A stretch of DNA of 64,000 nucleotides, from the IMG/VR virus record IMGVR_UViG_3300017528_000567, positions 186,001-250,000 of that record; one strand, 5' to 3'. Position 1 is the stretch's first letter; every line of letters begins with the position of its first letter. Source of the stretch: a virus. The notes under the pieces were generated by a model that searched no databases, was not told the origin of the DNA, and saw only the letters and a program-made list of their open reading frames with translations. This document shows, piece by piece, positions 56,720 through 64,000 of the stretch. The translations under genes were made by a program, and so were the position numbers.

Positions 56720-59700
56720 TTAGCGAGTGACGGCGGTCGCCCCGCTCCGAGCCTTTGCACGCTTCGCCGGCTTTGCTTCCGGCACCGTGCCGCTCGACAG
56801 CATTGCCCACAGCTGCTTACCAATACTGAGCCCGGTCAGGTAGTTGTCCGGCCCGACACCGGAAGCGAGCAACGAGGACTCGGGATCCAATCCGTCCGTG
56901 GCGGTGCTGACCGCCACCTTGTGGAGCAGGAGCTCGTGTAGTTGCTCCTGCAACGTGTCTTTGTAGATGGCAAACAGGATCCGGGTTTCTTTGTCCTGTC
57001 CGATACGGTCAACACGGCCCGTCGCTTGACGGTAAATCAAGGGGTTACAGGTCGGGTTCTCCAGCCAGATCTCGGTGGAAAAATGCACCAGGTTGTTAAG
57101 ACCGGTCTGAATGGCGACCGGATTCGTAACCAGCACGCGCGCCTTCTTCTTGACCACATTCTTAGTGATCCACTCCTGCCGCTTGGCCGTCCCCACCTTG
57201 TCAGCATACAGAATCGGGACCTTCTCGCCGATGGCGGCAGAGATGAGCCCCGCGATACGGGGCAACAAGCTAACGTGCCAAGGGAACACCATGACGTTAC
57301 GCCCCTCCGCGAGCTCGCTCTTGATGCGATCGAGCATCCACTGCTCTTTAGGCAGGATGGTACTCGCCGGTAGCCCTTCTTGAGAAGTGACCAGCTCGCC
57401 GCTCGCTGATTTCGGGTACCTGATCTCATAGGCACCCGAATCGGAGTTACCCAAGTCAACCGTGGCCCGATCCAAGAAGCTGGGAAACTCCGCCAGCTGC
57501 CCGAAGAGCTTACCCGACAGATCGGGAGTGAATTTATCCTTTTTGATACGCGCGATCAACTCGCTCTTGAGCCTGTCGTAGCGCGCCTTAAGAACCGGCC
57601 CCGGCTCGATAAGGTGCCGCTCTTGGATGCACTGCGGCAAGTCCAGAGCTAGATCGGCCTTGTGTAGAGTCACGGAGATCGGCAACAGGTGCCGCAGCAG
57701 GAATAGCGGCAGAACACCGGGAGCGTTGCCGATCACCCTCTCCGTGGTCGTCACGCGATCCGAGACTGCCCCGAAGGTGATCACCTCATCGTCTTTATCC
57801 GAGCGCTCCGTTACGAGGCGCTTGCGGTAGCCGTAGCGATCGATGAAGCGCTGCTTGTCGGCCCGTGAAAACTCAGCCCGAAACGCCGCAGAACACGACC
57901 ACATGGTCATGAATAGGTGTTCGGCGTAACCATTCATGATTGACCCGGACATCTGAATCGTAGGCAGTGCCAGCCCCGTGAGCCGGTGAGCGGACTTCTC
58001 TTGAGCCGACGACTCTGATCCGTACTCGTGACACTCATCCAAGACCAGGAAATCGAACGTCGAGGGATAGCGGGTCTGAATGTGCTTTGCGAGGGCAATG
58101 CGCCGTGGTTCGGGCACGGCCTGAAACAGAAACTCGCCACACTCGGCCCCCCAATGGAGATTAGAACGAGACGTGAGAGCGCGGGTTGCCCGGCAACAAG
58201 CCTCTAGACTGGTGGCCTCCACACCGCCAAGCTTGAGCTTTCCGCCCTCCCAGGACACCCCGAGGTCTAGGACCCTGACATGGGTCGCACCATTCTTAAC
58301 ATCCTCGACCGAGCTCTCAAAACCCGTCCAAGGGTTGTAGATTGTCGTAGCCGACGGTTTACGGTGCCGCGCCACCAGCTCGGTCTGTAGCGCGCAGCCG
58401 GGAGTCAAGAGATGGAGCAGTTGACGGCCGAACTCCTGATCCGAGTAGATGATCTGCCTTAGAAAATAGTCGGCCATATCGGCCGTCTTGGTCTGGTCAT
58501 TCAAGGCAACCAAGGACCAAGCGATGGCACGCCGGAGAGACTCGTTCGCAGCTTCGTCCGCTTGCGCGGTACTCTTGAGCTGTTCGATCGCGGCGTCCAA
58601 GTAGCCGCTAGGCAACCCGGCGAACGCCTGAACGTTGTCCTTGTGCCATGCCAGCGAGCGCAAGCCCCAGCGCTGCTTAACCAGGCTCTCGATGGTGTCG
58701 TTACCCGGAGCGAACCGCTTCAAGTAATGCACCAGCTGCAGGACCGTGCGAGAGATCACGCCCGTGCCGTGCAGAGTCTTTGCCTCGCAGCGGGTCCGCT
58801 TTTTGGCGTGGTCCTCCGTGGGCGTGAGTGCCCCGCACCGCGGGCAAATGTCGCCAACACTGATCCAGCCGTGGCCAAGCTTGGCGGTTTCTCGAGACAG
58901 AACCGAGATGATCATCCGCTCGGATGTGTCTCGCGCGACCGCCTCGAGCTCACTCACCTCGGTCAGGATCCTGACTTCGGCTTCCGGGATGACAGCGGCA
59001 ACTTCATCCGACCAGGACTTCAAAAGATGAGGCGGACACACCACAAGCGGGCGTTTAGAGCCGACAGTTTTGGCGACCACCAGGGCGACCGTGGTCTTGC
59101 CCGACCCGATCTCGCCGAGCAAGAAGGCAGACTTGCCGCGCCGTTTCCTAATGGGTAACCCGTGACCGCCGAGCAACATTACAAGCGCCTTCGCGGCGTC
59201 CTGTTGCGCCAGGAAAGGAGTCCGTGCCGTAGGTGCCAGTGGGATCGAGTCACGATCCCGTCGAGGGTCGTACAGGATCGGACACTGTTGCTCCATGACA
59301 CGCGTGAGGCTGTTGCCGTAGTGCTTGAGCAACCCCGACACCGATAGCGTGTCGATCGTCCCCGCGAAGTCCCCTTCGCTGTTCAACGTACGGTACTGGT
59401 AAGTCGAGAGGTCGAGGACCGTGACGTCAAGTTTGGGTTGCTGAACTTGAACCCACGCTTTGACCTCGCCGTGCTTGTCCTGCTTCTCTTCAACGGTCCG
59501 GTATTCTTGAGTAAAGACTCCCTTGACCAGCAGCGGCGGCAGCGTCGCATCATCGGAGGTTACGCGCGAGCCATTGAATATCCCCGACGCGATACCACTC
59601 GCGATATGCGCCGGCCTAGGCGGCGTGGCCACGGGGTACGTGCGAAGCAGCAGCTCATCGAGCGGGAGCTCTGGAAGTATCCCCGGGACCCTGACCCAAG

Positions 59701-60481
59701 AGCCGTTGCGCCCGGTCTGCACCCACGGCCTGACTTTCTTGAGCAACCCCGCGACATCCGCCGGGCGCTCCTTCCACTCGGTCAGGATATCCCCATGGCG
59801 AGCAACTTCAGGCATTGCCGCCAGCGGCGCATCCCCAAAACGCGGGAGCTCGGGAAGCCCTTTGCCCGTCGCGAAGCGCTCGACCTGGCTCACGATCTTC
59901 GGGTCTGGCTGCATGCGAGCCTCGACACGTTGGGCAAATAGGACGACCTGTTTGAACGCGTCGAAGTCCTGATCGGGGAACTTGAAGCAGTGGAGGTTAT
60001 GGTAGTGCGTGGCGAGCTCAGTCGCGGAAGCCTTCAAGGCGTAGAACGGCACCACGAAAAGCAGGATCCCTTGGTCTGCGAGCGCGCCAGTGAAGCGAAC
60101 GAGGAACTTGTTTTCGAGTCGCCCGTGCACCTTGTCTGTGTCGTAGGGCGGATTGAGGTACAACAGCGAGATCCCCGTGCCCCGCTTGTAAGTGATTCGG
60201 AACGCGTCACTGTGCAACGCATGCTTGATCATGCCGCCCGTCGACCGAAGCACCTCATAACGAGTGCTTTCCATCTCGCAGGCGTAGAGACGTGACGACG
60301 CCCCTTTTGACAGCGACTTCATCAACGCGTGTATGGCTTCGCCGTCGCCCGCACACGGGTCCATGAACGACACCTGGGTGTCTTTACCCAGGTAGGGTTT
60401 CACGAGGTGTGCGATACGCGGGATCAGGTGGCCCGGGGTAGGAAAGTAGCCGCCGATTGCAACGGATTCAAGGCGTGCCAT
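56720..60481 (-). CDS. DNA methyltransferase-SF2 helicase fusion
   Basis: A 1253-residue protein. N-terminal class I methyltransferase (about 1-200): GGYFPTPGHLIPRIA, SFMDPCAGDGEAIH for SAM and LLYLNPPYDTD as the catalytic motif. The helicase is at about 450-1170: Walker A EIGSGKTTVAL, DECHEYGS (Walker B, DECH) and motif VI RQATGRVDRIGQ, as in SNF2-like enzymes. A CPRCGA pair is a possible zinc site. It is of the type seen in antirestriction and restriction-modification-like systems (for example DarB-like or DISARM-like proteins combine methylase and helicase), but neither is established. The next gene overlaps its operon, starting one base upstream. Confidence 0.88.
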   Translation of the reverse strand: MARLESVAIGGYFPTPGHLIPRIAHLVKPYLGKDTQVSFMDPCAGDGEAIHALMKSLSKGASSRLYACEMESTRYEVLRSTGGMIKHALHSDAFRITYKRGTGISLLYLNPPYDTDKVHGRLENKFLVRFTGALADQGILLFVVPFYALKASATELATHYHNLHCFKFPDQDFDAFKQVVLFAQRVEARMQPDPKIVSQVERFATGKGLPELPRFGDAPLAAMPEVARHGDILTEWKERPADVAGLLKKVRPWVQTGRNGSWVRVPGILPELPLDELLLRTYPVATPPRPAHIASGIASGIFNGSRVTSDDATLPPLLVKGVFTQEYRTVEEKQDKHGEVKAWVQVQQPKLDVTVLDLSTYQYRTLNSEGDFAGTIDTLSVSGLLKHYGNSLTRVMEQQCPILYDPRRDRDSIPLAPTARTPFLAQQDAAKALVMLLGGHGLPIRKRRGKSAFLLGEIGSGKTTVALVVAKTVGSKRPLVVCPPHLLKSWSDEVAAVIPEAEVRILTEVSELEAVARDTSERMIISVLSRETAKLGHGWISVGDICPRCGALTPTEDHAKKRTRCEAKTLHGTGVISRTVLQLVHYLKRFAPGNDTIESLVKQRWGLRSLAWHKDNVQAFAGLPSGYLDAAIEQLKSTAQADEAANESLRRAIAWSLVALNDQTKTADMADYFLRQIIYSDQEFGRQLLHLLTPGCALQTELVARHRKPSATTIYNPWTGFESSVEDVKNGATHVRVLDLGVSWEGGKLKLGGVEATSLEACCRATRALTSRSNLHWGAECGEFLFQAVPEPRRIALAKHIQTRYPSTFDFLVLDECHEYGSESSAQEKSAHRLTGLALPTIQMSGSIMNGYAEHLFMTMWSCSAAFRAEFSRADKQRFIDRYGYRKRLVTERSDKDDEVITFGAVSDRVTTTERVIGNAPGVLPLFLLRHLLPISVTLHKADLALDLPQCIQERHLIEPGPVLKARYDRLKSELIARIKKDKFTPDLSGKLFGQLAEFPSFLDRATVDLGNSDSGAYEIRYPKSASGELVTSQEGLPASTILPKEQWMLDRIKSELAEGRNVMVFPWHVSLLPRIAGLISAAIGEKVPILYADKVGTAKRQEWITKNVVKKKARVLVTNPVAIQTGLNNLVHFSTEIWLENPTCNPLIYRQATGRVDRIGQDKETRILFAIYKDTLQEQLHELLLHKVAVSTATDGLDPESSLLASGVGPDNYLTGLSIGKQLWAMLSSGTVPEAKPAKRAKARSGATAVTR

Positions 60482-61288
60482 CTAGCGACTCCCCGCGTGC
60501 TTGAAAAAAGTTTCAACTTCTCGTGCCAAGACTGTCTCGAAATTCTCGTGGTTGGAGCGGAACACTAGCCCTTGCCTGAAGCCAACTGTTTGCACGTCTG
60601 TCTCATAATAGCTGTGTTCCTGATGGGTGCCAAAGTCACGCCCAACAGAAAAGCTATCTTTCGGGGCGAACGAGGCGAGGCTATTTTTGAGGCATGCTGT
60701 CATCAGTTGCATGTAGAATCGGCCATCAGCGATCAGAGGGCACCGCGTGCGGCGATCCAAGTAAGCCGCAAACAAGTACGCGGTTGTAGCCCACTGCTTG
60801 ACCCACTCCGGCCCGAGCTCATAGCCACATCGTTCAAGGTGCCGCGCGAGCGCCGCCGTGGGTAGACTCTGTTGCTCGTGCCACTCTTGCGTCGGCAAGA
60901 GCACGAAGCCGATCCCCTGTGGGTCAACCATTCCGGGATCTATCTTGAAGAGCTCAGGCAAGAAAATCGTGGCCAGGGATCCTTCTTCCTCTTTTTGCCA
61001 GATCGTTTGATAGTGTGCCGACCGCAAGAACTCGAAGCGATCTTCCTTACCACTGCGGTAGTATCCGTAACGTTTCTCGCAGGTTACCCGCCGCCCCGAC
61101 GTCAAATTCGCCATGAAGGCCCGGAGCTCCTGATCGGACCCGCCGAACATCGCCCAGACCGGACGCATGTTGTCAGACCCGGACGCACCGCCACTCCAGA
61201 GCAGATCGGCCTCTACCGAGGCCAGCAGGACAGCACGAAACGTGCGGCCCTTACCTTCGCTCTTGGGTTCTATCCAGACGTTGCGCAT
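60482..61288 (-). CDS. Partner of the methyltransferase-helicase
   Basis: A 268-residue protein whose stop directly adjoins the start of the helicase fusion (60481/60482), implying tight coupling. It has an alpha/beta layout (IFLPELFKIDPGMVD, GIGFVLLPTQEWHE) and a C-terminal helix. No catalytic motif recognised. Perhaps a specificity or accessory subunit of the helicase system. Confidence 0.65.
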   Translation of the reverse strand: MRNVWIEPKSEGKGRTFRAVLLASVEADLLWSGGASGSDNMRPVWAMFGGSDQELRAFMANLTSGRRVTCEKRYGYYRSGKEDRFEFLRSAHYQTIWQKEEEGSLATIFLPELFKIDPGMVDPQGIGFVLLPTQEWHEQQSLPTAALARHLERCGYELGPEWVKQWATTAYLFAAYLDRRTRCPLIADGRFYMQLMTACLKNSLASFAPKDSFSVGRDFGTHQEHSYYETDVQTVGFRQGLVFRSNHENFETVLAREVETFFKHAGSR

Positions 61289-61352
61289 CTACACTCCCGA
61301 CTTAGCCCGCCCTATACACGTCAGGCGTCGGGAAACTTCAAGCGCTTATGCA

Positions 61353-62096
61353 TCAAGTGCTGGTCGGCTGAAACCCGTCGTAATACACGGCTTTAGCGGG
61401 CACATGCGCAAATTCCACTCTTGGGTGGCCCGGGGTCACGATCATCGCCGTCAACTGGCCGCCGTACACGCACCCCGTGTCGATCCCATAGCAGGCCCCG
61501 CCCGCGAACCGATCGATGCGCGGCTCGGTCAACGAGTAGATCGCGTGCCCGTACACGACAGACTCCGGACCTGTCCAGCGGCTCGACCAAAAGACCGTGT
61601 CGGCGGGCTGCTCGAGACGCCCCTCTTGAAAGCCGACCATCTTACCCTCTGCATCCACGTACCGCACCCGTGCGACCGCATTGGATTGCTTGGCCACGGG
61701 GTATGCCGGCTCGAGCCCGCCGTGCACTGCGACCAGGCCCTCCCCTAAATCGAGCATCAGGGGGTTGCCGTTGAGCCACTGAAGGTCCTGGTCTGACAGG
61801 GCCAGGTTCTGCTCGGCACGTACTCCATGTATCCCCTGAACCGGATTCTTTTTGGCGCCGCGTGTTTGCTCGTGTCGACGCCAGCGGATGTGCTTGTCTT
61901 CATGATTGCCGCGCAGCACCTCGATGCCCTGCTCTTGCGCGAGACGCACACACCCCACCGGGTCTGGACCTCGGTCCATCAGGTCTCCGAGCTGCACAGC
62001 TCGATCGCGCCCGAGCTCGTACGAGACCAATGTCAACAACGCCCGGAACTCTTCCAAGCACCCGTGAACGTCGCCTATGATGATAGTACGGCCCAT
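61353..62096 (-). CDS. PPP-family metallophosphatase
   Basis: A 247-residue protein with the complete metallophosphatase signature: IIGDVHGC at 6-13, QLGDLMDRGPD, VLRGNHEDKH, AVHGG and YGHAIYS near 195, then GIDTGCVYGG. The layout matches bacterial PPP serine/threonine phosphatases and diadenosine-tetraphosphatase (ApaH-like) proteins, similar to lambda phosphatase. Substrate not known. It may dephosphorylate host proteins or degrade signalling nucleotides, and in this genome it may counter the phage kinases, which is speculative. Confidence 0.88.
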   Translation of the reverse strand: MGRTIIIGDVHGCLEEFRALLTLVSYELGRDRAVQLGDLMDRGPDPVGCVRLAQEQGIEVLRGNHEDKHIRWRRHEQTRGAKKNPVQGIHGVRAEQNLALSDQDLQWLNGNPLMLDLGEGLVAVHGGLEPAYPVAKQSNAVARVRYVDAEGKMVGFQEGRLEQPADTVFWSSRWTGPESVVYGHAIYSLTEPRIDRFAGGACYGIDTGCVYGGQLTAMIVTPGHPRVEFAHVPAKAVYYDGFQPTST

Positions 62097-62141
62097 TTGG
62101 CCGATTACACCAAAGTCTCCTGAACGCCAGACGGTCGCCGG

Positions 62142-62495
62142 CTACACGGTCCAAGTATCGACGACGTGAACATCTCTGAGCGGGCGGTTCAGGGCTCCTG
62201 TGTAGCTCCCCGCTGAATAGTCAGGCGCACCGGTGACGACCCAGGTCGCATAGAGGCCATTTGTCGTCTGATCCATCCCTCGCATCTTGTAGTACGTGGC
62301 TCCAGCAGACCACTTCGTTGTGTTCTTGCTCAAGTCGCCTACCGTATCGTTGATCCAACATGAGAGCTGGTTCGTTGCCGCCGCGGCCAAGCTGTCATTA
62401 GCAGTCTGAACGTTTGCGTACACGTTCAACTTGCACGTTGACGCAGTGCTAGACGCGCTTGCCAGCCAATCGATGTTTAGCGCCGAATCTGCCAT
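62142..62495 (-). CDS. Small structural-type protein
   Basis: A 117-residue protein from ATG 62495 (MADSALNIDWLASASSTAST). The sequence is Ser/Thr/Ala-rich with NVYANVQTANDSLAAA and GATYYKMRGMDQT. Its start lies just inside the end of the larger structural gene at 62500, so it is translationally coupled. A tail-fibre or decoration protein is likely from position and composition. Confidence 0.55.
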   Translation of the reverse strand: MADSALNIDWLASASSTASTCKLNVYANVQTANDSLAAAATNQLSCWINDTVGDLSKNTTKWSAGATYYKMRGMDQTTNGLYATWVVTGAPDYSAGSYTGALNRPLRDVHVVDTWTV

Positions 62496-62499
62496 CTTA

Positions 62500-63873
62500 T
62501 CACCCCGCCGGAGTTGTGACCCCATCCCAGGGAAGCCAGAAATCCCCCACAGCGATGAAGGACTTACCCTCGATAGTATCCTTGAACGTAGCTCTTGGCC
62601 CACCGGTATGCCTAACCATGGTTGACCAGCCCTTCACCCCTGAGTAAGGAACGGCTATAATCCCACCAGTTCCACCCGAGGTTGGGAAAGTCCAGGGGCT
62701 TGCCCTCATATACACGATGGGAAGAGCTTCTGGCTTTCCGCTAAACGGATTCGAGGCCAGTCCACGGGCCGCCTGAACCAGCATCTGGGTTGTACTGGTG
62801 TTGCCGATTCCATAGAAGCACGGTTGCACAAACAAGAATTGTGTAGCCGCTGGGTCCATAAAGGCCCAACAACCATCGTTGATAATGCCAGGAGCTAACC
62901 CCCACGTCGTAAGAGGCTGGGTCGCGTCCTTGATATATCCAAGACCCGTGGTCCCCGTATAGCCGCCAACTGCGGAGAACACGTTGGCTCCCCCGATATG
63001 AAAGACGAAAGGGTCGGGATCTTCAGGCACAGATCTTACAGGATCCATGATGATTCCACCTCGCAAGGCGCCGCGTGGGAACTCTTGCATGGCGAACCAG
63101 AAACCGTACGGCGCCGTACCGGAAGCGAACCCTTGACAGATGACTTGCGATTTCGTGACTCCTTGAGATATCCATTGACCAGGGGTAGAACTCGCGACCC
63201 CGCTGTAATAGTCATTATTGGACGACGTACCAACCTGCCCCGCGATGTACGCTTCATCGGTTGCAGTCGGTGGCAAGTCGAAGGCCACGGCACCTCCATA
63301 CGCGCCCGTGAACTTCGCCGCCCGAGAATATTTGATCTTCACTCTCCCCACGGCATCATGTTGGACCACCAGTTCGCGGACGCCAGCAGGATCCTGCAAT
63401 CTTGCCCACGCTGACGGGTTGTCCCATCCAAACGCCCCTGTTCCTGTGCCGGTGAACAACTTGGCTGAATTCGTTCCTGTGTGGGTACCAGACTGGGTAC
63501 CACCACTCGTACTGATACCGATTCCGCCTGGACTCGCCGATATTCGGAAGGAGTTGGTTGTCCACCCCGTAGGCAACACATAATATGTCGCACCGGCAGT
63601 AATCCCAGTCGGAAGAGTCCCTGTCGTCGTAATTACGAAGGGGGCATTCGAGTTCGAAGGCATACCATGGTTTACCCACGTTACTACTGCATTCACTGAA
63701 ATAGATATCGTGATCGTGGACGTGCCTGATGCCACAGAGTAGATAGGGGCAGTGAGGAACCCATTCCCAGAGCCCAGGTAGCGCCAGCCCGCACGAACCA
63801 ACATCTCAACCAGCGTTGAGATGACGCCACCGTAGCTATCGGGAAACTGATTCAAAACATACGCGTCTGGCAT
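62500..63873 (-). CDS. Virion structural (tail or fibre) protein
   Basis: A 457-residue protein. The N-terminal 55 residues are a folded anchor (MPDAYVLNQFPDSYGGVIST). A Gly/Thr-rich region follows with TTGTLPTGITAGATYYVLP and FRISASPGG, a module that I believe is shared by many phage structural proteins. The C-terminal part is a beta-rich domain (from about 150) ending DFWLPWDGVTTPAG. Its neighbour upstream ends FWLPWDGATTPRND, so they are tandem paralogues. Confidence 0.7.
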   Translation of the reverse strand: MPDAYVLNQFPDSYGGVISTLVEMLVRAGWRYLGSGNGFLTAPIYSVASGTSTITISISVNAVVTWVNHGMPSNSNAPFVITTTGTLPTGITAGATYYVLPTGWTTNSFRISASPGGIGISTSGGTQSGTHTGTNSAKLFTGTGTGAFGWDNPSAWARLQDPAGVRELVVQHDAVGRVKIKYSRAAKFTGAYGGAVAFDLPPTATDEAYIAGQVGTSSNNDYYSGVASSTPGQWISQGVTKSQVICQGFASGTAPYGFWFAMQEFPRGALRGGIIMDPVRSVPEDPDPFVFHIGGANVFSAVGGYTGTTGLGYIKDATQPLTTWGLAPGIINDGCWAFMDPAATQFLFVQPCFYGIGNTSTTQMLVQAARGLASNPFSGKPEALPIVYMRASPWTFPTSGGTGGIIAVPYSGVKGWSTMVRHTGGPRATFKDTIEGKSFIAVGDFWLPWDGVTTPAG

Positions 63874-63875
63874 GG

Positions 63876-64000
63876 TCAGTCATTCCTCGGGGTTGTCGCG
63901 CCATCCCAAGGCAACCAGAACGGTCCCACACAGATCCATCGTTTGTCATCCATCGTGTCTGAAAAAGACGTTCTATAGACGGTCGTCCAACGCAACATGG
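63876..64000 (-). CDS. C-terminal end of a paralogous virion structural protein
   Basis: Only the last 41 codons are in the window. They read YRTSFSDTMDDKRWICVGPF followed by WLPWDGATTPRND and a stop. This matches the end of the 62500-63873 protein (FKDTIEGKSFIAVGDFWLP WDGVTT). So at least two copies of the structural gene stand in tandem. Confidence 0.75.
   Translation of the reverse strand, partial: MLRWTTVYRTSFSDTMDDKRWICVGPFWLPWDGATTPRND

Overview
The window looks like part of the genome of a very large, GC-rich tailed bacteriophage (jumbo or huge phage class). The evidence is one nearly continuous minus-strand gene block with tight or overlapping starts and stops, phage-type structural proteins, HNH endonucleases beside tRNA genes, its own replication genes, and a dense tRNA array. 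No ribosomal protein or rRNA gene is visible. The host cannot be read from the sequence. The multi-PAS hybrid kinases resemble those of environmental Gram-negative bacteria, but that is only a style argument.

Layout from left to right. 1-2.8 kb: nucleotide and replication genes (5' end of a ribonucleotide reductase large subunit, clamp-loader delta and delta' subunits, two zinc-ribbon proteins). 3.4-5.1 kb: GroEL chaperonin. 5.9-20.3 kb: an accessory block with an RtcB RNA ligase, two von Willebrand A (vWA) proteins, a zinc metalloprotease, an HNH nuclease, a compact ubiquitin-like module (E1/ThiF, UBL, JAMM/JAB peptidase, conserved partner), a large protein that looks like TROVE/Ro60 plus vWA, and a SpoU-type RNA methyltransferase. 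20.3-25 kb and 33-45 kb: about 44 tRNA genes, all on the minus strand, interleaved with small genes and HNH endonucleases. By my reading of the anticodons they cover all 20 amino acids. 25.5-32 kb: a proteasome-beta-like Ntn hydrolase and two hybrid histidine kinases with two and six PAS domains. 45-56 kb: small conserved phage genes, two DNA methyltransferases, a Uma2-type nuclease, two metalloproteases and two sigma-like proteins, followed by a gene-poor stretch of about 0.78 kb. 56.7-61.3 kb: a 1253-residue DNA methyltransferase-helicase fusion and its partner. 61.3-64 kb: a protein-phosphatase-like enzyme and tail or virion structural genes that run off the right end.

The genes suggest a phage that carries its own translation supply (tRNAs), RNA repair (RtcB, TROVE-like protein, SpoU methylase), protein folding (GroEL, J-domain protein) and possibly protein tagging and removal (UBL, E1, JAMM peptidase, Ntn hydrolase). 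It also seems to carry signalling enzymes (kinases, phosphatase). Most functional links are inference from gene content and neighbourhood. The most unusual items are the ubiquitin-like cassette, the phage-borne six-PAS hybrid kinase, the RtcB/TROVE pair beside a full tRNA set, and several tRNA-like genes of about 135 nt with an extra structured insert of roughly 60 nt.
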